64,000 nucleotides of DNA from Theocolax elegans (taxonomy: Eukaryota; Arthropoda; Insecta; Hymenoptera; Cerocephalidae): the NCBI GenBank assembly GCA_026168455.1, contig CM047426.1:90051986-90115985 (forward strand), read 5' to 3'. Shown piece after piece: positions 12,031 to 26,084 of this stretch (its first letter is position 1; every line of letters begins with the position of its first letter). Both the position numbers and the translations under genes were made by a program. The notes beneath the pieces are model-generated. The model had not been told where the DNA came from. It saw only the letters and a list, made by a program, of their open reading frames with translations, and did no database searches.

Positions 12031-14557
12031 ATCCCGCTCGTCGATTTGTTTTTTTTTTTTTTAAACTCACATAAACCCCGTCGATTCAACCATAAAATGT
12101 GACGCATTAATTAATAAATATATTATAGACGATTGAAACTTTTTTCCTTTATGTACAGTGATATATAAGTTTCGTCGAACTGATTAAAACGGACGTCTCT
12201 TTTTTTAATTTCTATTGCGTCCTCGTGTACAAAAAAAAGATGAAGAAGTTGAACGATGCGGATACACAATGAAATTTTTCCGTCTATATACATGTATCTA
12301 TATATATATGAGCCACGCAGACACCTTTTTTGTAATTATATCGTTGAGTAGTTAGACGTGCGGTTTGCAGATTAACAGAATGATACAAAACGAAACAAAA
12401 TCGTATTTTTTATTAATTAAGTCTATACAATTGTAAACAATACACATCCACACACAAAGACACTGACACTCACACAAATACATCAACACTAAACGATCAA
12501 TCGAATGTACGACGGATTTTTCCAAAGTGTCGCGTAGCTTCTTTTTTTTTTCCTCTTCGCGAGTCGATCCGATTCATTCCATAATTGCCGATTACGAAGC
12601 GCGAGAACTACAATATAAACAGAAAGAAAGAATAATTCACGCGATATGAGGTAACCGCGATAGGATTTATAAACAAATATATTTTTTTATTTAATCCGCG
12701 CGCCACCTTCGTCTCGCGAATTCGCTGTCGTGTATCCTCTTAAAACACTTTTGTACGTTTTAGTTGAAAGAGCATGTTTTTTTCTGCGTGATTTTGACGC
12801 GAGTTCCGAGATAGAGAGAGGAAGCGTTTGTATAGTCGAAAAGGAGATGAAAATAAAAAAAGTAAAGGAAAAAAAAAACACTATATAAGATGTGTGAAAG
12901 TGACTCCGGAGATTATTATTTGTGCGCACGCGACACGATTAATGGGAAAATGAACGCGAAACACTACTGTCTCTCTTTTGTATGGTTTGTTATGTTATTA
13001 TTTTAAATGATACAACCCGATTGTTCTTAATTTAAATGTAAAGCGTATTTTTGTTTGTTTTTTAGTTATTTTTTTGTTGTAAAATGCTTTTTAATAATAT
13101 TTTCAGTTCACATTATTCCAATGACTATGTTTTCTTTTTTATTTTGCCTGTGTTTCTTTTATTATTTATAGTTTGTATCTATTCCTTCAAAATAGTATCA
13201 TCCTTGATCCGCATCCTTTTTTTCGATTTTCCTACCTACCGATATCTGAATACCTATGTGCTGGATCTCGCTGCCAAATACATTTTTCAGGTTGTAAAGA
13301 GACTTGAAGTTTTTTTCTTTTGTAATGAGTGAATCTTAAGTGGAAGAAATCAATTCTTTCAGAGTGAAATTAAATCATTAGAATGGAATTGACCTTTTTT
13401 GATATTTTTTATCGAAAATTATATAGGTGTATATCTATATTGAAATAAGTGTTGATCTTGGACCTCATAAAGGATCGACAAATATTTTTTAATTATACTT
13501 TACAATTTCACTCTATTAAATGATACACGTTTAGAAATTTAAATCTAACCAAATATTTTGGTGCTCAAAAAGATGTTATGACATGATTAATCATACAGTA
13601 CATATATCCATTTTGTAAACAAAATCATCGAAAAAATTAACTCAGTTTACTTCATCGTTAAATTCTAAACGTGTATTCTACAATTACAGTGCAGTTAAAA
13701 CAACCTGTAAAAAGTAAATAGAACATTCCGCTAGTAGTACACAATATTGGCGTCGAGATCCGAGCAATATAATAATGAAATAGTAATCCAATTGAGGGAG
13801 AAACACAACAGTCTGGAGACGATGAAAAAAGACGAAGGCTCTTATAACCTAGACCCAGAAAAAAAGGTAAAAAAAATAACATCATGTCTAACACATTCCA
13901 GATTCTCTAGTGATCGACGAGTAGCTGTGTTTTTTCTATGTAAGCGTATAAAAATTAACGATATTCAAGCGAATTTTTAATCTAAAAACCAAAATAGTAA
14001 CGTTGTGTGTATATTTATAAACTTCGAATACGCGTTTCCCTCGATTCTACACCATCGAATTATTTTCACATATCCAGCGGAAATTCTAACTACTCGTGCA
14101 CCAAAAAAAAAACGAAACGATTTTGAATCAAGCATGGTAACAAAAAAATTGTTTATTGCGTGATATAGTTACGAAGATAACAAAAAAAGGAATATTTTAA
14201 TTAATGAATGAAAAAAAATGACGAAAACTGAGATATAACTATATAATTTTTATAATAAAAGTGACGAGAACGAATAACCGTTGGATAATACACGTGAATT
14301 TCGAATAAGAATCGACACCGTTGTTATGAAAAGGAACAAAACTATTTTTCATTTCGCCCTTGATTTCACGAGATAAAAAAAACGACGAAATTCCGTTATC
14401 GAGCAACTTTTCCTTTCACATATCACGGGAGATATACGCGTAATAAGACTGAACTCAAGGGAGAAACTCGTCGATTCTTCTTAAAAATTTCACGTAAGCG
14501 AAAAAATTTTTCTATCATTTCATGTGGGAAAATTTTTTGATTACTTTATACATGCAT

Positions 14558-14624
14558 ATATATATATATAGATATATACATATAAATATATGTGTGTGTG
14601 TCTATATATATATATATATATAAT
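14558..14624. repeat. TA/TG-rich microsatellite
   Basis: Alternating purine-pyrimidine DNA: (TA)n, then tgtgtgtgtgt, then a second (TA)n tract of about 20 bases. Simple-sequence repeat with no coding value. Confidence 0.7.
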
Positions 14625-15469
14625 ATATCAACTTTTCGAGTCTCGCATATCAATTGTTAAAGGGACAACGAAAAGTAATAACGAGGAAACGTCGTTTCGA
14701 AGTTTCAAGCGGAAATGTTACATTATTCCGAGGCACTTAAATGTACGGCGATGTATAACTTTGACGAGACCGCGTAATTTTTAAGGACAAAAAAATAATA
14801 ACAACAACAACAAAATGAACAAAAAAAAAAGTAACTAACGTATTGTGTAAAAACAAATTAAAAAATTAAGATACGTGGCGAGGGAAGAAAGAGGAGAAAA
14901 AAACGGTACGATCAACGCTCGTCGATTGATTACTGGTTATTAAAACTAAAATGAACAAAGGAAAAAAAAAACAAGTTTTTAGGATTTAGCGTTCGGATAT
15001 AGATAACACATATATTTTTGTACGTTCGCAAAATGCGCGCCAAAAAAAAAATACGAGCGCTTAGCGTTTTTTTCTCTTCGCAGAAAAGAGGAACTCTTTT
15101 TGTTGACATCCAAGCTGGTACAATTGCAAATTGCAATTAAAAAAAAAATATAATGTGCACACTATTCTTCCCGGGCCCAAAAAATAATGTTATACTTGTG
15201 AAAGAAAGAAAGAAAGAGAGGTGAAAATCGCGTGTACAATTGGGAGGATTTGCATAGTTGATTATACTATTTTTAATTATTATTAATTAATATTAATACC
15301 ACTTCGTACATTGTATTGTTGCATGCCTAGTTAACGTATTAACGAGCGCGGACACGCCAAATTTTCGGTGGTTAAGGCGATCTAACATGTTAAGGATCTT
15401 AATAATTATAAGACAAAATACATATATATAAATATGTGTATATAAATATTTATATATGCATCAACATTC

Positions 15470-15556
15470 AAACACGTATACACACGTACACGCGCCACAC
15501 ACACACACACTCACACACATTCACACACACGCGCACATGCGCACACACGTACATAA
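15470..15556. repeat. Imperfect (AC)n microsatellite
   Basis: About 85 bases dominated by CA dinucleotides, interrupted by cg and tt. An ORF covering it (15436-15729) reads His/Thr repeats and is an artefact of the repeat. Confidence 0.75.
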
Positions 15557-16984
15557 TGATACACAAATTCATACAATTTTCGCTTGTAGCGCGAATAATC
15601 GTTTCCGTTATTTTCTATAATCTTAAGCGAGAAAGAGAGAAGAAAAGAAGAACGCGCGCGCGGAAAATAAAAAGTCCGACGTCGAATTTCGATGAAGTGA
15701 ACTCCGGGTGTAGAACCCCGTGTTTCTAAACCTAACCGAGACTTTGTACGCGGTGACGCGATATATAAACAAGGGGGAAACGATCACGTGTAGATTGTCG
15801 CCAATGATAAATTAAGAACGCGATATATCTCACAAACATATTAATATTACACAATTACACGACATCGAATATCGATATATCGATCTTCCATAGCACGATC
15901 GAACATAATGAAGTTATTGAAGGCATCAAACAGCGAGTGCTGAACCAGGATAAATATATATATATACTTAAAACAAAAAAAAACAATTTCTTTTGTTCCG
16001 GTAAGACTGAAAAATCAAACTTAAAAAAAAAAAGAATACTAATACTGGAATGGGTTCGATCGAACGCCTTCCACCCCGTCAATCAAATGAGTAATATACA
16101 GTTAAATGAGAACGCGAGAGTATAAGCTTCCGAGTGTCGGGGTGCGGAGAAAAAAAATCTTCTCTTTTTTTTTTCTCCGCGGAAGAATATATAAAGCTGC
16201 GTTATTTTTCTCGGAGTTACAGAGACACGTTACATACTCACATACATACAGAGAGTAAGCGGTCCGTCCATGGATGTGACTACCAAAGTTGAAAAAAAAA
16301 ATTATGAAGTGAAAAAAAGGGATTGTATATTCCTTCTTTTTTTCGCTGTTTTTTCTGATCCCGGCAAATGGGACGACGTTACATAATTGTATATCACACA
16401 CATGTTGTTGCACAAAATTTCTTTTTAACGGAAGGAAGCTGTGTTTCTCGTCGCTTGGTGTATTTTAAAACGCGATGGGATGGCGATAACATAACGAGAC
16501 GACAATATGAAAAAAAAAATAATTAAAAAAGAAATCTGTAATACCCGCCGGTCCCACGCGAAAAGTTCACTGTTGTAAAAATAAAATTGAAGAAACAAGT
16601 GTTAAATGACTAGGGGGGAAGCTTCGAACGAACGCGTATTTTAACGGTTGGCGGGAAATCCACTAATACGTGTGTACAGTCAAATAATAAATTGGGTGTT
16701 AAATAAAACAAACGACAAAAGGAAAAAAAAACAACTTATGGTAAACAAACTTCGTAGAACTTAGCAAGTTTTTTCGCTCGCACGTGGAAAATCTGAGGGC
16801 GCGTATTTTTTTCGCTAATTCTTATTCCCAAAAAAGAAAAGAATATTTGCGAACCAAAATAAAAAAAGAAAGCTCGAAGGAATTATTATATATATTAATG
16901 AAATATATATATAATGCCCGCACTTATACTGAAAGTAAGAAAAACACAGTAGCCTGAGGTTAAAAACGTCGAGTGTTTTTTCGT

Positions 16985-17016
16985 CGGCCATTTTCGTGGT
17001 GCCGCCCGCCATCTTG
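16985..17016. promoter_or_regulatory. Paired GCCAT motifs, possible Pho/YY1 sites
   Basis: A short GC-rich patch in A/T-rich DNA carries GCCAT at 16987-16991 and GCCATCTTG at 17008-17016. The complement of the second (CAAGATGGC) matches the consensus of the zinc-finger factor Pho/YY1. Spacing between the cores is about two helical turns. The match is visible; use as a Polycomb element or promoter site is inference. A minus-strand ATG overlaps each site, but no coding continuation is recognisable. Confidence 0.3.
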
Positions 17017-17484
17017 TTATTAAATTTTAAGTGTATACTTATACATACATATTAATATATATAACGATTGAATGTCTAGTCATGGCCTCTTGAAAAAAAA
17101 AATAAAATAAAATAAACAAACTTTGCTACTTTGTATTGTGCATACCAACAATGTTGCACATAAAAAGGGATATATTTAAAACTAAAAAAAAATACTAATT
17201 AACTATAATAATTACAATAGTCAGTAGGCGTAAACGGTTAATGATATATTCGAATATATCGCTGTAACCATACTTTATTTATAAGTTATTAATGCTATTT
17301 TTATTAACTATTTATTATATAATATTAACATATTTTGGCCATTTAAAAAAGTTTTTCTTTTTTATACCAAGTCGTATAAATTATTGTTTACGGTCGAGTT
17401 GCATCACGATGTATGTATATATCTTCTATATATATATATACGAAATATTTGCAAATTTTATCGCCAAAGTCACTATTATTAATA

Positions 17485-17612
17485 TTGTAAATGATTATTA
17501 TTATTGTGATTACTATTATTGCTATTTATTATTACTATTATCATTATTATTATTACTATTATTATTACTATTATTATTACTATTATTGCGATATTGCTAT
17601 TATTATTGCGAG
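17485..17612. repeat. (ATT)n/(ACT)n trinucleotide repeat
   Basis: About 125 bases of attattact-type units with minor variants (gct, gcg). It is the longest trinucleotide tract in the window and accounts for the Leu-, Ile- and Tyr-rich ORFs overlapping it. Confidence 0.8.
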
Positions 17613-20535
17613 TTCTATTTTTCATTGAGACACGAGATAGTGTGAGAGTATGTGCGAAAGAACAAATTGCGAGAAAAGGAGAGATTAAAGAAAAAAAAAG
17701 CGAAGTTACATTTAAATAATTTATTTTTTATTACCACGTAAGCATTGTCGTGATTCGTTCCGTCAAACCTAAACTCATATCTATAATTACTAACTTTGTA
17801 AACATGTATTTAAATATTTATTATTATTGATAGCGTTTATTAATTATTACTATTATCAACAACAACATGATGAAGAAAAAAAAAACTATTATTATTGCGT
17901 GATGTGTACGCGAGGTACATTAATAATAAACATTAATTAATATTAAGGAAAGTTGACGTAAAGAGATAGAAAGAGAGAGAAAAAAAATTGTCGCGAGCGG
18001 ATTTAAAACGAAAAAAAAAACGAGAAAGATGAAGAATGCGTTGTTTTGCATATTAAGAGGTCGGGCGTGTGTGAATTTAAGCAAACAATATAGAAAAAAA
18101 AAACCACAAACAGTTGCGCGCACAGCAAGGTCGGAATCGAGATATGTATTTTTTTAAATTTTCAACGTAAACAAAAAAAACTAAAGCGCGCTAAGGGACG
18201 AGACGAAAAAAAAAATATGCAACCTGGGAACAGAATAAATAAGAGAAAATAACACTATTTGTAGGTTTATAGGATTTAACTAAAACCCGAAAGACCGCTG
18301 CTGCCACACCATCTCCTTAGAAAATACGGAATTTTAGCGCGGTGCGGAGAGTGGAAACGAGCGGGGCTAATTGAGCCGAGATGAAAAAAAAAGAAGCGAA
18401 TTGAATCGAATGGTGGGAATGAAAAACCGATGGGGGAAAATGCAAAATGGAGCAAGAAAATCGACAGGGAAAGAACGTGGGAACGATTGATTGGTCGAAG
18501 CTCGATCATTGTTTTTTATGTGTATGTATGTATATACATACACACATATACATTAAGTACCTTCTCGGTCGATCCTTATGGAATGCGCATCCTTTTTTTT
18601 CAATCGCGTGCAATTTTTTTTTTCGTCCCTTGCGAGAAACTCGTATGTTTTATTTTTGTATAACCTCTGTGGAGAACAATAAACAATTTTTTAAAACAAT
18701 TTATGCCTCTTGTTTCTTGTTTTTTTTCTTTAGTTTTATTCTTTCCACTTACTTTATCATTATTATTTCTTTACGTTTTTTGTTGTTATGGATTTGTCGT
18801 GCTTCGACCAAACTAACACAAACCAAGACGCATAACAAAGAGCTGGATTACGGAAAGTGGCAATGATGAACTTCAATGTTTTTTTTTCTTCTTTGCTTTA
18901 AGAAATCCGCATTTTATTTTCAAAATAACCAGGTGAATACAAAACAAGTGTTTAAGAAAGTATACAGTTTCAACAGGACGGACGAAATAGTAGAAATCCC
19001 CAAAGATAATAAAAAAAATTGTTGAAGCGGAAAAAAAATACTGGGAGATCGTCGACAGACGCGTTATACAACTATATTAAAGTATATATATAAATATATC
19101 TTCATGTCAATTACTCTAGGGAACATCACCGATAACAAAAAAAAACCTCGAAATATTGTTCGCGAAATCCACGCCGGAAATACGCTCTTTTTATTGAACC
19201 AAAATAATTAAAAAAAAAACGTAAAATAACACACACTAACCACTTTCTTGTGAAAATCTTTAGTCGCCTCTATATACACTGCTAAAATGATATGATCGTA
19301 CGTATCTTAACACCTCCGTCAGACAAAAAATATTTGAAAAATAAGACATAATGGACCAAGCCAATTTGACCGCGGGAAAATTTGAATTAAAAAAAAGAGG
19401 TGGATTAATTTACGATCTATATAACGAGAAGATAATCGAGATGTTGATAAACTAATAAAATGATATTAGAAAGAACGATCTAACTAATCGTTTTTTTTTA
19501 CTCAACAGTTTGCTAGAAGTCTTTTACATGTAGAGATGCTGTTCTTTCTCGCTTATAATGTAAAAAAGCGTCTCCATAAGGTCGGATGTTATAGGCGGAT
19601 TTTCGAAAACGGATAAGCTGAAATATATTAAGAAATTCGTGACTCTGGTATATACAAGAGTGTCCGTTTGGCATTTTCTTTTACATCTTTCAGTCTTTTT
19701 ATTCTGTTTTTGATACAAGACAATTTTTCAATGAATACACAGTAGTACACTTGTTAAGTTTCAACATTTCCTTTTTTAATTCAACGATGTCAATTATTTA
19801 ATTGCTAAATTAATGAATAAGGCTCAACTTCACTTTGATATACAATGTAAGGAAAATAAGCTACATTTACTAATATACAAAATAATGGCTACTTTATTAC
19901 ACTTGAATTGAAGATGTGTTCTAATAAATAACGTGTCTTCAAAATGTACTAATAACAAAATCATTAAAACAAACGGAACAATTGAATTAGTAAAAGTATT
20001 CGCTAAAATATTCTTCCTAAAATATTTAAGAACAATCAATCATTCACACTACCACAATCACGCACGATGTATCCTAGAAAAAAAATTCGCCATTATTGCA
20101 TTCACCTGTGGATATTTTAAAGATGATGTAACGTAACGGAATGGCATTTTCTCGAAATAAAGAGGTATATAACGTGCAAAAAAACATCAAAGAAGAAAAA
20201 ACTGTATGTATACATATATATATACGTATATAGTTCTTTGCGCGCATTGCCCGTGAAATGACGACGCCGTGCGAATTTGCACCTTCCGTGGTCGTTGTAA
20301 CTTGCGGTATACAGGATGTCGCCGGCGTTCCTTACGCTTCCGTTGTTCGTTCGCAAGAAACGAGGAATTTCACGAGGATATTGTTTTTCGACCCAAGGAT
20401 GCTTTTTTTATTCGGTTAATTCATTCGTTTCGAAATTACAAACTTTTAAATGAAACGAATTATTATTATTTTTTTTTAATTTTGTTTACGCTATACGCAT
20501 ACCAGTTTCAATTATTTCGAAAATTAAAAAATTAA

Positions 20536-20558
20536 TTACCGGTTCACCCTACCGGTAA
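20536..20558. repeat. Short perfect inverted repeat around ACCGGT
   Basis: TTACCGGT at 20536-20543 and its complement ACCGGTAA at 20551-20558 flank a 7-base spacer. This may be a small hairpin or a paired protein-binding site. It lies about 210 bases upstream of the TATA-like element at 20744. Confidence 0.4.
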
Positions 20559-20659
20559 AAATATGTTTTTTTAAAATTTAGTTACGCGTAAAATTGATCG
20601 AAATTCAATTAAAACGTGAAAAAAAAAGAACCCATCGAGTTATCCTTTGCTATACATAA

Positions 20660-20850
20660 TTTGACGGTGAAAAGCAAAAGAGGGGAAAAGAGAGCGGGGA
20701 AGCGTATAGCGGCGCATTTACGAGGCTAGGAAGGTGAAAAACATATAAAGAGAAGGGCCTTTCCTTTGTCAGGGCCCACCAACCGAGACAATTTCGACCG
20801 TGTTGGCGTACATACTGCGGCGTCGTTATTATTATAAAACGTGCTCGTTG
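20660..20850 (+). promoter_or_regulatory. Candidate TATA/initiator core promoter
   Basis: A GC-richer island in the desert. TATAAA at 20744-20749 is followed by TCAGG at 20769-20773, close to the arthropod initiator TCAGT; the A of the initiator lies 27 bases after the first T of the TATA box, a standard spacing. The downstream sequence codes for nothing recognisable. If real, it would start a noncoding RNA on the + strand and would argue against the whole region being brat 3' UTR. AT-rich DNA produces TATAAA often by chance, so support is modest. Confidence 0.25.
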
Positions 20851-21971
20851 TGTGTGCGATCGACTGCTAAATTTATTAACATTATTTTCATTCTAATTGT
20901 GTTTTTCAAGCATAACGGATGATTATACAAAATGACTTCTTATATAATTATTTTAAATAATTAAACAAATTTAGCATGCAGATATAAAACAATAAAAATA
21001 CATTAATTATATCGTTTCACCTGAACTGTCGATTAAAATTTAACTCGATAAATAATCAGTATTCACTTAAATGTCCGTGATTACAATAATAACAATCAAA
21101 TATATATATTATAATTTGATAAATTGAATTAATTATTAAAATTAATACTGACAAATTGAAACGACGGATGATAAATTTACCGTAAATTAACACGGTCGAT
21201 CGTCACGTACGTACATCCGTAAGAAAAAAAAATGTTGCTAAATCGAGAATCGAATCGAGAAGCAAACTTTACCATCCGAATGTTCGCGTCGATAGAGAAA
21301 AAAAAGAACCACCCATAAACCATGACATACCTATGAAACGCATGTATAGAAAATCGGAGGAAATAACTTTAACGTGGAAAATAGCTTCTTTTCCCTTTAA
21401 CGTGACCCGCAAAATATACACATTTGCCAGTACGGAACCGATACATTTTCTTTCTTCACGACTACTTTTCATTTTCTTCAACTCTTAATATTTTCTCCCC
21501 AGCTTGAATGTAACATAAAAAAAACAGGAAGCAAGAAATGTTTCTTAGGGAACAAAAGTTTTTCGCTTACATTTCCTCCATTTTCATTACGACAAATTGC
21601 AACGCTATAGAGATTTCGAAGCATTGAAGTAGGGAAAAGAAAAGGACCTTATTAAAGTAAATATAGTAAGGTCGGAATACGTCACAATGTATAACAAACA
21701 CACACATACAGACACACAAATGAGTGTACCGAATGGATAAGAATTTTTATATTGTTGCGACGAATTATATAAGAGAGACACGTATGTATAATGAAACGCG
21801 TGAAATGATAAGAAAAAAAAAAGTAAGTAAGATGCATTAACACGGGGGATAAAAATTATTTTCGACACGTGATCAGATACATACAACACATTTATACAAA
21901 ACTAACGCATAGTGTAATTAGTTATTAATTAATTATATTCGTATATAGTATTATAACGTTTGAAATGAAAT

Positions 21972-21991
21972 AATAATAATAATAATAATAT
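21972..21991. repeat. (AAT)n microsatellite
   Basis: About six tandem aat units. Similar short (AAT)n tracts occur at about 22670-22682 and 23996-24009. Confidence 0.6.
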
Positions 21992-24900
21992 AAACGTGTA
22001 TTGTAAAGCATTTGTATTTTTTAATTGACTATAATTAACAAACAAGAGAAAAAAAACGGTACGGTAAGAGGGTTACGTTTTGCTCGTGTTGGACGATTTA
22101 CGGCGGTTCGTGTTATTGAATTTATGGTGATATACGCGGTGGAACGAGGATGAAAAAGAAAAAATAAATGAAGTCGAAACCCCCCAACCCCATCCCAGTA
22201 AGTGTAACGTGAAGCGTGGTCGGTCGTGTTTCCCGTTTTCTTTTTCCTTCTTCGATCGTTGTTTTAGCGACATTCCAATACGTAAAATACGAGAATAAAA
22301 TAATGATAAAACGAGAAAGAAAAAAAAAAAAGAAAAAAGATGCGCGTTAAAGTTCGAAATCTATTTTCTTCCTTTTATACATATACGTTGATAAAATAAT
22401 GATAATGACGCAAACGCGAGGTGTGTGATAATGTAATACTTTGTTATATAAACCATAACGACGAGACAATCGCTGCGAGCTCTGAATTTTTTTAAATGAA
22501 TCGTTTATATATGTACAATCTCGTTTCAATTGAGAATCTGGATATATGTATATACAGATATATTTTATCTTTCGTAACGGATGAGAGCGAGCGGGTGGTT
22601 TTCTTCACTTAAAAAAATTGAGAGTAACGAATTTTTAATACGAGGGTTAAACTAAAAAAAAAAAAATAATAATAATAATACCAAAATAAAAAAAAAGCGT
22701 TAACGTCAAACGTACCTCTACAGTCGGTATTTGTGTCAAAACACTACAATTTCGTTATAACGGAATGAAATGTTAATTATTATGTGCGTGGTACTCTGAT
22801 CGAGGTATATATGTGTATATATATACATCTGTGTATGTATGTACGTTAGAAACACGACCGACCGATTTCACGATTAACAATTGCCATTCGATCTCGAATG
22901 CACCCTTAGAAACGCACTATACGGATGCACGCATACGCACACACTCACGCGCGTACTTACACACATACACGTTAGATGTAACTTTCATTTGCTTATTTAA
23001 GGATTAGCAGCATCTGAAAAAGAATTTTATAGAAGCTAAATATTTATTTATTCAACTTCATTAAATACACTCACCCACATTCACACAGCCACACACACAC
23101 ACACACATCTATACCGAGTTCATCCACACAATGTTTACGAAACGGACTGTGATCATTGCAATCGTTTTCTACTCTCACTCAGGCTGAATTACTTAGGTGA
23201 GCGCGTGCGTCAATTTATAGAAAGTATAACGTCGAACGACATTAGCGAAAATCAATCTCCGAATAGTAAGTTGATGCACGCGCGATCCTTCGAATGGCGT
23301 CTAAACAAATAAGGCACGGAAGGAAATAAAAAAAAAGAAAATAAATTTTAATCGTTGCTTGTGTAAATCAACGCAGGGATCTAATTAGCACCAATGAGAG
23401 TGATCCTTTACAAATTGTTAAAGTTTAACACACATTTTTTTAGTATCACTGTGAACAGTAATAAACCCACAGCCACACACGCGATACACAAACTCTAACA
23501 GTTATATTTACGCAAGGGGTAAGACGTACAATGATGAGCACAATGGTTAAAAAACTATAAGTAGAGAAGGGAGTTGTAACCAGAAAGTATAAGGGTGTGA
23601 GAGAGATAGAATGAAGACACTCGATGTATATTGTGATTTAACATTGTTGACACTCCACTTTATTACGACTACGTTTTCGTCAATATTTTCGTGTAACGTG
23701 ATAAACAGTTGGATAGGTTTGCGCTATTTTTAGTTTAAATTCCGCGCACTCGCACCTCCGAGGATGAGCATTTGCGTTATTTTCTCTTACACTACGATAA
23801 ACACAGTTAAATAGTAACATAATTTTTACTGTTCGAACAATTTAATTAATGACATTGTGAAAGATATGAATTCTAAGAACGTTCGTAAATTGCTTATATA
23901 AAGTCTTTTAAAATACCATTGAAAGCTGTTATTGCATAACATATTTAAATATAGTACAGGATTTCTTATTGATCGAAAATAAAATAAAATAAAATAATAA
24001 TAATAATAAAGAAATATTGTATCGTGCAGATATACAATAAAAACGAGAAAAAAAAAGAATTTAGAATTAGTTGAGTAATTTTATAAGTGATTTAATGAGA
24101 AAAAAAAAGAACAATCGCGAGAGTAAAAGTAAAATAACCAAAAAACACGTTGTTTCTTAATATATAAGAATAATAATTATATACGACACTTTTCTTAATA
24201 ATAATAATACAAAAAAAAAGCCAAGTAAGAAAGAAAATTGACGATAAAAAAATAATTCCTCTAAACTTTTATTCGACTGTGAATTGTTTGTAGATTATAG
24301 CAAAAACCTCGTGATTAAATAATAATGAAAGAAGAAAAAAATGAAGTAAATAAACAAGCGAATAATAAAATAATAATATTTTTCATAAAGAGTGTAAAAA
24401 TATTTTAATACTAGTTGAACGTTGAAAAGTGTAATCGCCTTCAAAAGTATTTTTCTTCGATGATACACCGCTTTGTGAAAGCTTATTTTTCTTAAAATAT
24501 TACTATTGACTGTTACATTAGAGACTATAAAAAGAAGATAAAAAAGTAAAGCTAAAGATATTAATAATCCACAGGGCAGTTTTCAAAAAGAAAGTATCGA
24601 CATTTTTCGTTAACTCTGAAAATTCTTTCTACGATTCTAAATAAAAAAAAAAAAATAATGGACGAAATCAAAGATAAGATAATCAACGACATTTATTTAC
24701 ACTGCTCATCCACGTAGGTGTGATATTGCGCGTAAAACCGCCGTATTCAATTTTTTTTTCAAATTGTTTCAAAATGTCCAAGAAACTATATAATTGTATC
24801 CCCATAATTAATCAATGCATAAACAAAACGACGATAATATATATAATTAGAAAAAAAGTCCGTGTCGAGCTATGGTCTACTTAAAATTTAACGTTGTGTA

Positions 24901-26033
24901 TAAGGAATTAAAAACAGTGTGAATGGTACTTACACTTGTAAACGATGAAAGAAAGAAAGAAAGAGAGAGAAAAAGAGAGACCTTATATAAACGATAATAA
25001 CGCTGTAACAATGTTATTAACGACTTATTGCACGTAATCCGTTAATGTCGTCTTTGTAGGTAGGCTTTTTTTCTTTGAAATGGATATTACGTAGAAAAAA
25101 AAACCATGAAAAGAACTGTAAGTGAACACCAAAACTGTAATAATATTTAAACGCCTGCTGACGATTTAATCCGCATATTGCTAAATAATGAAAAGAAAAA
25201 CATAATTAAACAAGATTAAACTGCTAATTATATCAGTGTCCGTATTTAAACCAGTTGAATAATAATGAGGATACTTTTGATTAATATCGAAAATTTCATA
25301 CGAGTTTCGAGTTATCGAAATTTTCTTTCTCAAAGACGACAACATTTATTCGTAAACCTCGTCATCGTAGTTTTTGTTCTTATTTTAAAAACGAAGAAAA
25401 TAATAAAATCTTCGATAAACAGTTATCGAAACTATACGTAAATTTCGATTTTGATCAGAAGAGCCTAATGAATTGTAATAAGAGAGGGAGGTGGTTTTGA
25501 AGCAGAATAATAAGTAGGGATGTGAGGGAAAAGGATTTCGTGGCAACGTCGAGTTGCGACTTTCGACGCGTTAATTGTTGTTCGATGCAAATTTATTTTA
25601 TACGACACTTTTTTCCGCTTGTTCGCCACAGTTTTCGAGATTAACCCTCAGAAGCGTGTTAACGTTTTATGCGAATGTTGCGCGAGGCCGATGAAAAAAA
25701 AAAAATAATGGATGAGAGATGAAAAAAAAATTTGAAGACCGACGCGTGTAGTTTTTTACGACCGAGCGATTTTTAATAACGATTTGAAAAAAAAAGATAA
25801 ATAAATAATTAAAGAACTTACACACATAAAACACGTTATCGAGGTAAAATTGCACTTGTTTAATTGTGAAAGGAGAGAGAAAGAGAGTGTATGAGAGTGA
25901 GAGAGAAAGGAAGAGAGGACGGCGTTGAAAGTTGATTAAAAACGAAGAAACTTTGCCCTTGGACGATTTCGATTTTTATATATATATAATATAGGTTTCG
26001 TGTAAGGTACTCACACATACATGCACACACGAA

Positions 26034-26084
26034 TCCACACGCACACGCGCGCGCGCGCACGCACGATCGCGCAAACACGCACAC
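26034..26084. repeat. (AC)n/(GC)n microsatellite
   Basis: CA dinucleotides run into an uninterrupted (CG)n core of about 14 bases and back to CA-rich DNA. Alternating purine-pyrimidine sequence of this kind can adopt Z-form DNA. The overlapping minus-strand ORF is a repeat artefact. Confidence 0.7.

Noticed and set aside
16815..17012. Minus-strand ORF starting MAGGTTKMADEK
   Set aside because: The start looks gene-like, but the frame turns into low-complexity Ile/Tyr/Phe after about 20 residues, there is no good splice donor, and no downstream exon is recognisable. The GC-rich start is better explained as Pho/YY1 sites.
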